Positions 1-8,884 of a DNA stretch of 50,354 nt are shown piece by piece. The position numbers were made by a program, and so were the translations under genes. Each line of letters opens with the position of its first letter. Within the stretch, counting starts at the first letter, position 1. The notes under the pieces were generated by a model. The model ran no database searches. It was not told the origin of the DNA and worked only from the letters and a program-made list of their open reading frames with translations. The stretch covers positions 1 through 50,354 of the forward strand of contig LFFB01000065.1 in NCBI GenBank assembly GCA_001510335.1, written 5' to 3'. This DNA is from Actinobacteria bacterium casp-actino2 (GTDB taxonomy: Bacteria; Actinomycetota; Acidimicrobiia; Acidimicrobiales; Ilumatobacteraceae).

Positions 1-755
1 CCATCTTGGTCGAAGGACCAGCTGGAACGGGTAAAACCCAGTTGGCCAAAAGCGTCGCAGAAATGCTCGGCGCGCGACTGATCCGCTTGCAGTGTTACGA
101 AGGCTTAGACGAGTCAAAGGCCTTGTACGAATGGAACTACAAGAAGCAGTTATTGCGTATTCAGGCCGACAAGAACAGTGACTCGTGGAGTGAAGTCCAC
201 GATGACATTTTTAGTCGTGAGTTTTTGTTGACGCGTCCACTGCTGGAAGCCATTAGCGCACCCGATCCGGTGGTGTTGCTCATTGACGAAGTTGATCGTG
301 TCGAAGTCGAGACGGAAGCTTTACTGCTTGAAATCTTGTCGGAGTATCAGGTGTCAATTCCTGAACTCGGAACGATTACGGCAACGCAAATCCCGATGGT
401 GTTTTTGACGTCGAACAACACACGTGAACTGTCAGAAGCCCTCAAGCGTCGTTGTTTGTACTTGCATGTTGACTATCCGTCAATGGAGCGCGAAAAGGAA
501 ATCGTTCTTGCGAAAGTACCCGACATTACCGAGAACTTGGCAGATCAAGTGGCGCGCATCGTGCGCAGCATTCGTCAGCTGGATTTGAAGAAGGCACCAA
601 GCGTCAGCGAAACCCTCGATTGGGCGCGCACCATGATGTTGCTCAATATCGATTCAATTGATGCTCAGACTGCCAAGGAAACTTTGCACGTTTTGCTAAA
701 GTATCAATCAGATATTGCTAAGGCCGCCAAAGAACTTTCCGTCGACTTGACCTGA
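1..755 (+). CDS. MoxR/CoxD-like AAA ATPase, 5' truncated
   Basis: The reading frame is open to the left edge, so the N-terminus is missing and the first visible residues already sit just before the Walker A loop (GPAGTGKT). A Walker B motif (LLIDEVD) follows about 85 residues later, then a sensor-1-like segment (VFLTSNN) and an arginine-finger-like KRR. This order is that of MoxR/CoxD-type AAA+ ATPases, which remodel or load metal cofactors into partner enzymes together with a VWA protein. The stop lies 22 bases before a VWA gene, the usual partner. I infer a chaperone-type role; the client enzyme is not visible here. An alternative is another AAA_5 family member of unrelated function. Confidence 0.85.
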   Translation, partial: ILVEGPAGTGKTQLAKSVAEMLGARLIRLQCYEGLDESKALYEWNYKKQLLRIQADKNSDSWSEVHDDIFSREFLLTRPLLEAISAPDPVVLLIDEVDRVEVETEALLLEILSEYQVSIPELGTITATQIPMVFLTSNNTRELSEALKRRCLYLHVDYPSMEREKEIVLAKVPDITENLADQVARIVRSIRQLDLKKAPSVSETLDWARTMMLLNIDSIDAQTAKETLHVLLKYQSDIAKAAKELSVDLT

Positions 756-777
756 TCAGAACTGTTGTCTGTCGCTC

Positions 778-2220
778 ATGCTTGATCTTCTTTCTGGATT
801 TGTTCAAGAACTTCGCAACGCCGGCCTACCGGTTTCATTGACGGAGAATCTTGATGCCATGGAGGCGGTGCGGCATATCCCGCTGGAAGATCGTGATGCA
901 TTTAAGTACGCGCTCGGCGCAACCATGGTGAAGAACAGCGCTCACTGGCGTTCGTTTGAGACGGTATTTGAAGTCTACTTCTCGATGCGCGGACCCGAAT
1001 ACAAAATCGGTGAAGGCGCCGAGGATGATCTCGAGCAAATGTGGCGCGAGATGCAAGAACAAATGCAGCAGCAACAGGGTGAAGGTAAGGGTTCATCCGG
1101 CGGGATGGACAGCCTGACTCCTGAAGAGATCGCACAGATGCTCATGAAGGCCTTGATGAACGGCGATCAGGCTCTGATGCGGGCATTAGCAAAGCAATCG
1201 GTGCAAAGGTTTGCAGGTATGGAGCCAGGGCGTCCGGTAGGTGGGACGTACTACCTGTACCGAACCTTGCGCAATCTTGATCTTGACAACATGTTGCAAA
1301 AGCTCATGGAGGCCAGCAAACAAGAAGTCGGTGGTGAACTGACCGCACTTGAAGAGCGCCTAGAAAAAGATGAATACGAAAACCGTATTGATCAATTCAA
1401 AAAGGAAATTGAAGCCGAAATTCGCCGACGCCTGGTAGCTGACCGTGGTGCCGAAGCGATGGCCAAGACTTTGCGTAAGCCTCTTCCTGAAGATGTTGAA
1501 TTCATGCACGCCAGTCGTGATGAAATGCAGGCTTTAAAGAAATCGTTGTACCCGCTCACTCGTAAGTTGGCGGCTCGACTAGCTCGCAAACGTCGTCATG
1601 GTCGCAAGGGACCACTTGATTTCCGCAATACGGTTCGCCATTCACTTTCGTATGGTGGAACTCCAGCCGAGCCAAAGTTCAAGCAGCCGCGACCGTCTAA
1701 GCCCGAACTTATGGTTGTTGCCGATATTTCTGGAAGCGTGGCTGCATTCGCGCGCTTCACATTGATGTTGGTCTACGCCATTCAAGGCCAATTCTCGAAA
1801 GTGCGGTCTTTCGTTTTCATTGATGGAATTGACGAAGTGACCGAATTCTTTAAAGGCACTGATGACATCAGTGAAGCAATCCACCGGGTAAACACGGAAG
1901 CAGATGTTGTCTGGGTTGACGGTCATAGTGATTACGGCCATGCCTTCGAAGTTTTCTGGGACAAATACGGCAAGGACATTAATCCAAAGACGACGGTGTT
2001 GTTTTTGGGTGATGCACGAAATAACTATCACGCATCACAAGCTTGGGTGATCAAAGAGATCCGTTCCAAGGCTCGGCAGGTGTATTGGTTGAATCCAGAA
2101 CCGAAGTCGTACTGGAACACGGGAGACTCAATCGTCGGTGAATACGCCGCTCATACTGACGGCGCCTATGAATGCCGCAACTTGCGTCAGCTTGAAGCAT
2201 TCGTGGAGAAGTTGGTTTAG
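778..2220 (+). CDS. VWA-domain protein, CoxE-like
   Basis: A 480-residue cytoplasmic protein with no signal peptide. The N-terminal half is helical and charged, with a Gln/Met-rich stretch around residues 85-105. The C-terminal third is a von Willebrand factor A domain: the MIDAS motif DISGS lies near residue 315, a second loop reads HSDYG near residue 385, and a later strand reads VLFLGDAR. CoxE-family proteins pair with CoxD-type AAA ATPases to mature or activate metalloenzymes, and the preceding gene is such an ATPase. The start ATG at 778 is the first in frame after the upstream stop. No carbon monoxide dehydrogenase subunit genes are seen nearby, so the target is unknown. Confidence 0.85.
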   Translation: MLDLLSGFVQELRNAGLPVSLTENLDAMEAVRHIPLEDRDAFKYALGATMVKNSAHWRSFETVFEVYFSMRGPEYKIGEGAEDDLEQMWREMQEQMQQQQGEGKGSSGGMDSLTPEEIAQMLMKALMNGDQALMRALAKQSVQRFAGMEPGRPVGGTYYLYRTLRNLDLDNMLQKLMEASKQEVGGELTALEERLEKDEYENRIDQFKKEIEAEIRRRLVADRGAEAMAKTLRKPLPEDVEFMHASRDEMQALKKSLYPLTRKLAARLARKRRHGRKGPLDFRNTVRHSLSYGGTPAEPKFKQPRPSKPELMVVADISGSVAAFARFTLMLVYAIQGQFSKVRSFVFIDGIDEVTEFFKGTDDISEAIHRVNTEADVVWVDGHSDYGHAFEVFWDKYGKDINPKTTVLFLGDARNNYHASQAWVIKEIRSKARQVYWLNPEPKSYWNTGDSIVGEYAAHTDGAYECRNLRQLEAFVEKLV

Positions 2221-2226
2221 TTTCAG

Positions 2227-2883
2227 ATGACGCGTCTCATTTTTGTTCGCCACGGCGAATCACAAGTCACCGTCAACCGTGTTGTAGGTGGACCTCGCTC
2301 ATGTGTCGGTCTATCCGATCTGGGCCGGCAACAAGCGGGGAAATTGCGCGATCGCTGGACGCAGGGTCCAGAGTTCACACCTGATCTTGTTATCTCGAGT
2401 GCTTACCCGAGGGCCAAAGAGACTGCAGAAATCGTGTTGCCAGCATTTGCTGGTCGCTCAATAGAAGTGCTTCCCCAATTCGGCGAGCATGACCCGGGCC
2501 CTCAGTGCGACGGCTTGAAGTACACCGAATTCACCGAACGATTTGGTGATCCCGATTGGGAGAACGATCCGTATGGAGTCACCTTTCCAGGTGGCGAGAC
2601 GATTGCTGAATTCCAAATTCGTATCGGAACAGCGATCCGGGCACTGGTTGATCGAGTCGGAAGTGGCACGGCAATCATTTTTTGTCATGGCGGTGTTGTC
2701 GATACGGCGTTGCGTCAAGCATTGCGCACATCGGGAACAGGGATATTTGAAATTCACACGAAGAATACGTCGATAACCGAATTTGTCTTAGTGCGCCCAG
2801 GACGTTGGCGACTTGCGCGTTACAACGATGCGGCGCACACGGCCGAATTGCCTGTATCAACCAATCGACCCGACGAACTCTGA
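2227..2883 (+). CDS. Histidine phosphatase (phosphoglycerate mutase-like) family protein
   Basis: A 218-residue protein opening with the family signature FVRHGES (phospho-accepting His at residue 9). A second conserved His lies in IIFCHGGVVDT near residue 155, and a Glu/His acid site is likely in QFGEHDPG. These mark the histidine phosphatase clan, which includes cofactor-dependent phosphoglycerate mutases, GpmB-like phosphatases and cobalamin/alpha-ribazole phosphatases. Substrate cannot be assigned. The gene starts 6 bases after the VWA gene, so it is probably co-transcribed with it. The length is typical of stand-alone phosphatases rather than true glycolytic mutases of about 250 residues. 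Confidence 0.85.
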   Translation: MTRLIFVRHGESQVTVNRVVGGPRSCVGLSDLGRQQAGKLRDRWTQGPEFTPDLVISSAYPRAKETAEIVLPAFAGRSIEVLPQFGEHDPGPQCDGLKYTEFTERFGDPDWENDPYGVTFPGGETIAEFQIRIGTAIRALVDRVGSGTAIIFCHGGVVDTALRQALRTSGTGIFEIHTKNTSITEFVLVRPGRWRLARYNDAAHTAELPVSTNRPDEL

Positions 2884-2897
2884 TACAAAGATCACCA

Positions 2898-4331
2898 ATG
2901 AGTGACTCACAGCGCCCCGATGTCATTGTGATTGGTGCTGGGTCGGCTGGGTGTGTGTTGGCCGATCGACTGTCAAGTCGTGGTTTATCGGTGCTTGTGT
3001 TAGAAGCTGGTCCCGATATCGCGCCTGGCCAAACGCCTGGCGGTATTGATGGGAATTCTTTTTTTGCCGCACTCGAAGAACATGGTCGTCGTTGGCCCGA
3101 TCTTGTGGCCCAACGTGTTGTCGGACAAGAGCGCCGTGAATACGCCCGTGGACGGGGAGTGGGCGGTTCGTCGGCAGTCAATGCAATGATCGGATTGTGG
3201 GGAGAAGTTGAAGATTACGACTCGTGGGAACGCGACTTTGGTTGTGTTGGCTGGTCATGGCGTGATGTTGAGCCGTATTTTCGGCGAATAGAAATTCCGT
3301 TGACTCAAGCCGATGTTGGTGCCCCGTCGCGAATCGGTGCAGCGCTCTTTGAAGCCTGCCGAACCGAAGGGTGGTTGTGGCATCGAGGTCCGTATCCACT
3401 TGGAGCAGTGGGTAGCGATGTTGGTCCAGCAATGTTGACGCGCAATCAAGATGGTCATCGAGTATCGGCGGCAGATATCTACTTGAATCGAGCTCGTCAA
3501 CGTCCGCATGTGCAAGTTGTCTGTGACGTGCTCGTTGATCGCGTTGCCATCGAGAATGATCGAGCAGTTGGAGTCGTACTCGCCGACGGCACGTTTATTG
3601 CGGCAGCAGAAGTTGTTGTTGCAGCCGGGGCAATTCATTCACCAGCGATTCTCTTGCGTAGCAAAATTGATCAACCTGGTATCGGTCAAGGACTACAAGA
3701 TCACCCGTCGGCACCTTTAACAATCGCGCTCGCCGAGTTTTGTTCTCCCGATGAATTAGCTGTCACAACTTTGGCGCGATTCACTTCAGGTTTTGAACCT
3801 GCTGACTTGCAGCTTCTTCCCATTGATCATCTGGGTCAAAGTTCTGAGGGCTACGGATTGTTGAGTGTCGCCTTAATGTTGACGCGTTCGCGCGGACATA
3901 TTGCTTTGGCGTCAAATGACCCGCTGGTTGATCCGGTCGTCAGTTTCAATCTGCTGGCCGATGAGCGCGATATTGAAGCGCTGTCTGTCGGTGTTGAAGT
4001 GGCTCGGCATTTGCTTGAGTCTCCAAGCCTGAAGCGAGTCGCTTCAGAAGTGTTCATTGATGATGTCGGAACCCCATTGTCGGCACTCGGTAACAGTGAT
4101 CATGAGATAGCCACATGGTTGAAATCTCGTACGGGTGATTACGTGCACGCGGCCGGAACCTGTGCTATGGGTGAATCGGCAACTGAGAAGGCGGTGGTCG
4201 ACACGGCTGGGCGCGTTCACGGCATCAAGAATTTGCGCGTGTGTGACGCCTCAATCTTCCCAGTGTTGCCGCGTGCGAACACCCATTTCCCAGTCATGAT
4301 GGCAGCAGAACTCATCGCCGATCGCTGGTAA
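2898..4331 (+). CDS. GMC-family FAD oxidoreductase
   Basis: A 477-residue flavoprotein. The N-terminal Rossmann fold shows VIGAGSAGCVLADRL, followed by the GMC signature around GRGVGGSSAVNAM. The C-terminal catalytic part shows HAAGTCAMG and, near the end, NTHFPVMMAAELIAD, giving the His and Asn/His residues expected of glucose-methanol-choline oxidoreductases. These enzymes oxidise alcohols; the substrate cannot be told from sequence. The ATG at 2898 was chosen because FAD-binding sequence begins 10 residues later; an in-frame extension back to 2805 would overlap the previous gene and lacks family character. The gap to the upstream gene is 14 bases. Confidence 0.88.
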   Translation: MSDSQRPDVIVIGAGSAGCVLADRLSSRGLSVLVLEAGPDIAPGQTPGGIDGNSFFAALEEHGRRWPDLVAQRVVGQERREYARGRGVGGSSAVNAMIGLWGEVEDYDSWERDFGCVGWSWRDVEPYFRRIEIPLTQADVGAPSRIGAALFEACRTEGWLWHRGPYPLGAVGSDVGPAMLTRNQDGHRVSAADIYLNRARQRPHVQVVCDVLVDRVAIENDRAVGVVLADGTFIAAAEVVVAAGAIHSPAILLRSKIDQPGIGQGLQDHPSAPLTIALAEFCSPDELAVTTLARFTSGFEPADLQLLPIDHLGQSSEGYGLLSVALMLTRSRGHIALASNDPLVDPVVSFNLLADERDIEALSVGVEVARHLLESPSLKRVASEVFIDDVGTPLSALGNSDHEIATWLKSRTGDYVHAAGTCAMGESATEKAVVDTAGRVHGIKNLRVCDASIFPVLPRANTHFPVMMAAELIADRW

Positions 4332-4367
4332 ACGCACTGTGCCATACCGCTTGGGCATGGTTCAGTG

Positions 4368-4673
4368 ATGAACTTCCCAAACCAGCCACGCCGTACCAAA
4401 ATCCACCTCGCACAGATTCCCCCGGCTTCGCCGGATAGTTCTTCAACGCTGATTGATTGCGGCACCTGCGTGATGCGTGAAACCGACACCTGCGCCGATT
4501 GCGTCGTTACTTTCTTGTTTCAAGAGCCCTCGGAAGAGACCGAAAATGACGAATCGTGCCAGATTGGGGCCAAGTCCATGGCAGTTGTGTTCGATATCTC
4601 AGAAATTCGGGCCATGCGTGCCCTCGCAGAGGCCGGTTTAGTGCCTACGCTTCGTCATCGTGCATCGGGTTAA
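4368..4673 (+). CDS. Small four-cysteine (zinc-ribbon-like) conserved protein
   Basis: A protein of about 101 residues, with ATG at 4368 and an alternative GTG one codon upstream at 4365. Its hallmark is a CGTC...CADC pair of CxxC motifs separated by seven residues near positions 30-45, a likely zinc site or iron-binding knuckle. The C-terminal part ends with a predicted helix rich in Ala and Arg. It overlaps the start of queG by 14 bases, implying translational coupling. I recognise this as a type of small conserved actinobacterial protein but know no function. A role tied to the neighbouring queuosine enzyme is only a guess from position. Confidence 0.7.
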   Translation: MNFPNQPRRTKIHLAQIPPASPDSSSTLIDCGTCVMRETDTCADCVVTFLFQEPSEETENDESCQIGAKSMAVVFDISEIRAMRALAEAGLVPTLRHRASG

Positions 4674-5850
4674 GCGAAATAGTCCTCCAGTTGATACCAC
4701 CGACCCTGCGTATCTCGAATCGCTGATGCAGTTCGCCCGCGAATTGGGCCTCGACCGTGTGGGTGTTACCGATGCTTCGCCGCTCAGTCGGGCGCGCGTC
4801 GCACTTCATGATCGCAATGCTCGTGGTCTGAGTGACACCATGGGTTTCACCTATCGCAATCCATCGCGCTCGACCGATCCCAATACCGCCGTTGAGGGCG
4901 CTCGTTCGATCATTGTGGCGGCACGCAGCTACCACTCTGATCAACCTGATCATCCGGGTGGTATCTCGGCCCGTGTTGCGCGCTATGCGCAAGATGATCA
5001 CTACACACCATTGCGTCAAGCGCTACAGAAAGTCGCTTTGCGGTTGCGCGCTGATGGCTATCGGGCCGTGGTCTTTGCCGATGAAAACAACTTGGTCGAT
5101 CGCGAAGTGGCGTATCGCGCGGGTCTTGGTTGGTTTGGTAAGAACGCCAATATTCTGCTTCCGGGGGCTGGCAGTTTTTTCAGTCTGGGTTCAATTGTGA
5201 CGACTGCAGTGTTGGCTCCTGCGTCGCAACCAGCGCCCGACGGATGCGGAACCTGTCGCGCGTGTTACGACGAATGCCCAACTCAAGCAATTGTCGCTGA
5301 CGGGGTCATTGATGCACGCCGATGCCTGGCGTGGTTAGTGCAAAAGCCTGGCATCTTTCAGCGCGAGTTTCGAGTGGCACTCGGTGATCGTTTGTACGGG
5401 TGTGATGACTGTCAAACCAGTTGCCCGCCGACGGTTAGGTTGCACTCTCGCCATCATGCTCGTATCGCACCTATTGCAGGGCCAGGCGCATTTGTGGATG
5501 TCATAGAACTATTGAATGAGACCAATGAAAATCTGCTGGCTCGATTCGGTGCTTGGTATTTGGCCGACCGTGACCCCCGATGGTTGCGTCGTAACGGACT
5601 CATCATTTTGGGGAATATCGCACCAGTTGACAGTTCTGCCGTTGAAAATTCAGTCATGAGTCCTGTTGAGATAGTGCTACGCCGCTACCTTAGTGACATC
5701 GATCCGATGCTTCGACTCCATGCCTTGTGGGCGGCAGTGCGTTTAGGTCGCCGTGATCTGGTTGAGTATTTGGCATCCGATCCTGATGAATCGGTACGAG
5801 ATGAGTATTCGCAGATTGACTCAATTCCTATTCGAGCGGTTGCCTCGTGA
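4660..5850 (+). CDS. queG: Epoxyqueuosine reductase QueG
   Basis: A 396-residue cobalamin- and iron-sulfur-dependent enzyme for the last step of queuosine tRNA modification (epoxyqueuosine to queuosine). Two [4Fe-4S] binding segments are visible: CGTCRACYDECP near residues 195-206, and CLAW followed by YGCDDCQTSCP. The AGLGWFGKN block and the upstream ADENNLVDR segment correspond to the cobalamin region; the Asp in DENN aligns with the proposed catalytic acid. The C-terminal 100 residues look HEAT-repeat-like, as in other QueG proteins. The start is GTG at 4660, inside the previous gene. The stop overlaps the next start as GTGA, placing it in one operon with the glycosyltransferase. Confidence 0.92.
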   Translation: MHRVKRNSPPVDTTDPAYLESLMQFARELGLDRVGVTDASPLSRARVALHDRNARGLSDTMGFTYRNPSRSTDPNTAVEGARSIIVAARSYHSDQPDHPGGISARVARYAQDDHYTPLRQALQKVALRLRADGYRAVVFADENNLVDREVAYRAGLGWFGKNANILLPGAGSFFSLGSIVTTAVLAPASQPAPDGCGTCRACYDECPTQAIVADGVIDARRCLAWLVQKPGIFQREFRVALGDRLYGCDDCQTSCPPTVRLHSRHHARIAPIAGPGAFVDVIELLNETNENLLARFGAWYLADRDPRWLRRNGLIILGNIAPVDSSAVENSVMSPVEIVLRRYLSDIDPMLRLHALWAAVRLGRRDLVEYLASDPDESVRDEYSQIDSIPIRAVAS

Positions 5851-6968
5851 AACATCTTCTCGTCACCAATGATTTTCTGCCCAAGATTGGTGGAATTCAA
5901 TCTTTGCTGTGGGAATGGTGGCGGCGACTTCCGCCAGAATCGTTTGCGGTCTTAACAAGTTCTTACGATGGCTCTCATGAGTTTGATGCCGCGCAACCAT
6001 TTCTGATTGAGCGAACGAAAGAACCGGTGCTTTTGCCACATCCGTGGATGATGAAGCGCGTCAATGAAATGGCCAAACGAGTTGGCGCTGATTTCATTGT
6101 TCTTGACCCAGCCGTTCCACTTGGCATCATTGGTCCACATCTTGATTTGCCATACGACGTCGTTTTACACGGGGCCGAAGTGACTGTCCCAGGTCGTCTT
6201 CCTGGATCGAAGCAAGTTTTGGGACGAGTATTGCGGCACGCCCGTCATGTCGTTGCTGCCGGTGGATACCCAGCTGCCGAAGCAGTACATGCTGCTGGTC
6301 GCGAATTGCCGATGACAATCGTTCCGCCAGGTGTTGATGGTGAACGTTTTGTTCCGTTGAATGCTCAAGATCGCTCGCAGGCCCGACGCGATTTTGGATT
6401 CACTGACGAAACCGAATTGATCGTCGGAATTAGTCGACTTGTTCCGCGTAAAGGATTCGACACTGCAATTCGCGCTGTCACAAAGTTGAAGTCATCTCGA
6501 CCAAATTTGATTCTTGCAATAGCCGGTTCGGGTCGTGACCGCGAGCGATTAGAGAAACTCGCGCTCGAACTCAAAGCGCCAGTCAAATTTTTGGGGCGCG
6601 TTGACTATGATGACCTGCCACGGTTGTACGGATGTGCCGATATCTACACCATGTTGTGCCGAAATCGTTGGGCTGGTCTTGAACAAGAAGGTTTTGGCAT
6701 TGTCTTTGTGGAAGCGGCGGCCTGTGGAATTCCACAAATTGCTGGTTCAAGCGGCGGGGCGGCCGAAGCGGTTTCCCACGGCGAAACCGGATTTGTCGTT
6801 GATGAATCTGAAGATGTTGAGGCGGTCGCAGGTTATATGGAGACGTTGTTGAACGATCCAGATTTGCGTCGTCGCATGGGAGTGGCATCGCGCGAGCGAG
6901 CCATGACAGAGTTTTCCTACGAGATGCTGGCTGAGCGTCTTGGCAACGTATTTGGAGTGTGGTCATGA
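5847..6968 (+). CDS. pimB: GT4 glycosyltransferase, PimB'-like mannosyltransferase
   Basis: A 373-residue GT-B glycosyltransferase. The N-terminal acceptor domain carries PKIGGIQSLLWEWWRRLP; the C-terminal nucleotide-sugar domain carries the GT4 EX7E motif in EGFGIVFVEAAACG and SRLVPRKGFD before it. This matches the actinobacterial GDP-mannose-dependent phosphatidylinositol monomannoside mannosyltransferase PimB' (Rv2188c type). A small membrane protein and an SRPBCC protein follow, as in the mycobacterial Rv2188c region, which supports the call. It starts at a GTG overlapping the queG stop by four bases and ends in an ATGA overlap. Other GT4 enzymes of lipoglycan synthesis remain possible. 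Confidence 0.8.
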   Translation: MKHLLVTNDFLPKIGGIQSLLWEWWRRLPPESFAVLTSSYDGSHEFDAAQPFLIERTKEPVLLPHPWMMKRVNEMAKRVGADFIVLDPAVPLGIIGPHLDLPYDVVLHGAEVTVPGRLPGSKQVLGRVLRHARHVVAAGGYPAAEAVHAAGRELPMTIVPPGVDGERFVPLNAQDRSQARRDFGFTDETELIVGISRLVPRKGFDTAIRAVTKLKSSRPNLILAIAGSGRDRERLEKLALELKAPVKFLGRVDYDDLPRLYGCADIYTMLCRNRWAGLEQEGFGIVFVEAAACGIPQIAGSSGGAAEAVSHGETGFVVDESEDVEAVAGYMETLLNDPDLRRRMGVASRERAMTEFSYEMLAERLGNVFGVWS

Positions 6969-7474
6969 GTGGTCTCAAAATTTTGCAATTCAATATTGGA
7001 GCGACTGTTCTTTTTGTGGTGTCCGCCGTCGCCGCGACGGTGGTGTTTGAGGGATTCGCCAAGAGTCAAGGTGTTGTAGTTGCATTGGGGCTTTTTACCG
7101 TTGGCATTGCGGTGTTTATTTGGGGGTATTGGACCGCGGTGCAACGTAGTCGAGAAGAAGAGATCTCAGTTGCCGAGTTGTACTTCTTACTGGGCCGCGC
7201 GATCCCACAAAAAGTCAAGGTTGTGATGCACTCATGCTTGGCTGCGCAAGTCATCGTTGCCGTGGCAACTGCTATCGCTCGGCCAAACACACTGCAAGAA
7301 GGGGCACAAGGTTCGAGCCGCGGTTCAACACTGGCCTTTGGGGTGCTCGTCCCAGTCTTGGGTCTCGGATTGAACGGACTATGGGCCGCAACTTATGGCA
7401 CTTTTGGGGCTCGTCGCCTGAAAGGTGGACCTTCCTCGGTCGAGAGCCACCCCGACGACCGTCCGATCGGCTAG
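6965..7474 (+). CDS. Integral membrane protein next to pimB'
   Basis: A 169-residue protein with four likely membrane helices: residues about 7-30, 37-57, 85-105 and 120-140. A Gly-rich, charged tail follows. The start ATG at 6965 overlaps the upstream stop (ATGA). The arrangement pimB', membrane protein, SRPBCC protein resembles mycobacterial Rv2188c to Rv2183c, where Rv2183c is a membrane protein of similar size; homology is inferred from context and topology rather than shown. The function is unknown. A role in envelope glycolipid assembly fits the neighbours. Confidence 0.7.
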   Translation: MSGLKILQFNIGATVLFVVSAVAATVVFEGFAKSQGVVVALGLFTVGIAVFIWGYWTAVQRSREEEISVAELYFLLGRAIPQKVKVVMHSCLAAQVIVAVATAIARPNTLQEGAQGSSRGSTLAFGVLVPVLGLGLNGLWAATYGTFGARRLKGGPSSVESHPDDRPIG

Positions 7475-7483
7475 AACTTAGGC

Positions 7484-7924
7484 ATGGCTGACACCGCGTC
7501 ACTGACGATCACCATTCAAGCTCCGCACGAAACATGTTGGGATATTGCCACTGATTTTGAGCGTTATCCCGAGTGGGCTAAAGATGTGAAATCTGCAATT
7601 GTGCTGGCTCGCGATGAGCAAGGCCGTGCGACACAGGTTGAATTTCGTACTTCGGCACTAGGTCGCAGTACGCATTACACCTTGGCGTATGACTACAGCG
7701 CCGCTCCGGCGCGCTTGTCGTGGCACATGGTGTCAGGCGACATTATGCGGGCAGTCGATGGGGCCTACATGTTCTCACCAGATAATGCCGACGGCGTGGT
7801 TCTGACCTACAACTTGTCCATTGAACTCGTCGTACCGCTTCCTGGTTTTGTGAAGCGACGGGCCGAAGTGCGAATTCTTAACACTGTCAAAGAGTTGAAG
7901 GTTCAAGCTGAGTCCACTCGCTAA
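7484..7924 (+). CDS. SRPBCC / polyketide cyclase-like protein
   Basis: A 146-residue protein with the START-like SRPBCC layout: a first strand (TITIQAPHETCWDIATDFERYPEW), a curved beta-sheet and a long C-terminal helix (VKRRAEVRILNTVKELKVQAES). The YPEWAKDVK segment is typical of the family. These proteins bind hydrophobic ligands in a deep pocket. In mycobacteria the homologue Rv2185c sits in the same neighbourhood as pimB', which suggests a lipid-related role. The gene begins 9 bases after the membrane protein. A TAGAAC stretch six bases before the ATG partly resembles a -10 element, so an internal start of transcription is possible. Confidence 0.8.
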   Translation: MADTASLTITIQAPHETCWDIATDFERYPEWAKDVKSAIVLARDEQGRATQVEFRTSALGRSTHYTLAYDYSAAPARLSWHMVSGDIMRAVDGAYMFSPDNADGVVLTYNLSIELVVPLPGFVKRRAEVRILNTVKELKVQAESTR

Positions 7925-7934
7925 AGACGGCACG

Positions 7935-8882
7935 GTGCCAAGCGACAGTCGACGTTTCGCCGGAATTGATGTCGGTGGGACGAAGTGCTTGGGTGTCGTT
8001 TGGCAAGGCGGCCGTATTATCCGCGAAGTTCGCCGAGATACGCCGCAAGGCGGCGACGACATGATCAGCACATTGATTGAACTTGCGCGCGAACTCGGCG
8101 ATGTTGACTCGGTTGGTGTTGGGGTGCCAGGTCTTGTGACCCGCGAAGGGGTCTTGCGGGCTGCTCCTAATTTGGTTGGTGTTGCTGACCTGGCGGTCGG
8201 ACCGCAGTTGCGTGAGATCTTGCAGTGCGATGTCGCAGTTGACAATGACGCAACCTGTGCCGCAGTTGCTGAATGGTCGGTGGGGGCGGCTCGGGGCGTT
8301 GACGATGTTGTTGTGGTGACGCTTGGAACGGGAATTGGCGGGGGTCTTGTCTCGGGTGGGCGATTGGTGCGCGGTACGAATGGTTTTGCTGGCGAGATCG
8401 GCCATATGGTCGTTGAGTCCTCGGGGCCGCAATGTGTGTGCGGGCAACGCGGATGCTGGGAGCGCTATGCATCGGGTAACGGACTTGGCTATTTGGGTCG
8501 TTTGGCAGCCGAACAGGGGGCGGCCAAACGAGTTCAAGAACTCGCGGGAAGTGCTGAACAGATTCGAGGCGAACATATTCGCCAAGCCGCGATGGAAGGA
8601 GACAATGAGGCCCTCGTCGTTGTTGATTCATTTGCGCGGTGGGTGGCTCTGGGGTTGACAAATCTGACCAATCTTCTTGACCCCGCGATGATTGTTATAG
8701 GTGGGGGACTCGCGAGTTCGGGCAATGTATTTCTTGAACCTATGCGGCGTTGGTTTGAAGAATTGTTGTATTCGCCCCAACTTCGTCCGCATCCGCAACT
8801 GGTGATGGCCACATTGGCCGAGCAAGCCGGAGCGGTTGGGGCGGCGTTATTGCCGAAGTTTGCGCACATTTCAGACACCTAA
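7935..8882 (+). CDS. glk: ROK-family glucokinase
   Basis: A 315-residue sugar kinase. The N-terminal phosphate-binding loop reads FAGIDVGGTK, the catalytic Asp is in VDNDATCA near residue 103, and a GTGIGGGLVSGG loop follows. The ROK zinc site is complete: GHMVVE supplies His and CVCGQRGCWERYASG supplies the cysteines. This matches actinobacterial glucokinases that phosphorylate glucose at C6. The start is GTG at 7935, 10 bases after the SRPBCC gene. A second ROK protein is encoded at 23521, so one of the two may act on another hexose or be regulatory, although neither has an N-terminal HTH domain. Confidence 0.85.
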   Translation: MPSDSRRFAGIDVGGTKCLGVVWQGGRIIREVRRDTPQGGDDMISTLIELARELGDVDSVGVGVPGLVTREGVLRAAPNLVGVADLAVGPQLREILQCDVAVDNDATCAAVAEWSVGAARGVDDVVVVTLGTGIGGGLVSGGRLVRGTNGFAGEIGHMVVESSGPQCVCGQRGCWERYASGNGLGYLGRLAAEQGAAKRVQELAGSAEQIRGEHIRQAAMEGDNEALVVVDSFARWVALGLTNLTNLLDPAMIVIGGGLASSGNVFLEPMRRWFEELLYSPQLRPHPQLVMATLAEQAGAVGAALLPKFAHISDT

Positions 8883-8884
8883 TG

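Noticed and set aside
1642-2031. Minus-strand reading frame of 129 residues
   Set aside because: Antisense to the VWA core, with no domain and no sensible start context.
7887-8661. Large minus-strand frames opposite the ROK glucokinase
   Set aside because: Antisense to a well-supported kinase; composition is irregular with no recognisable motif.
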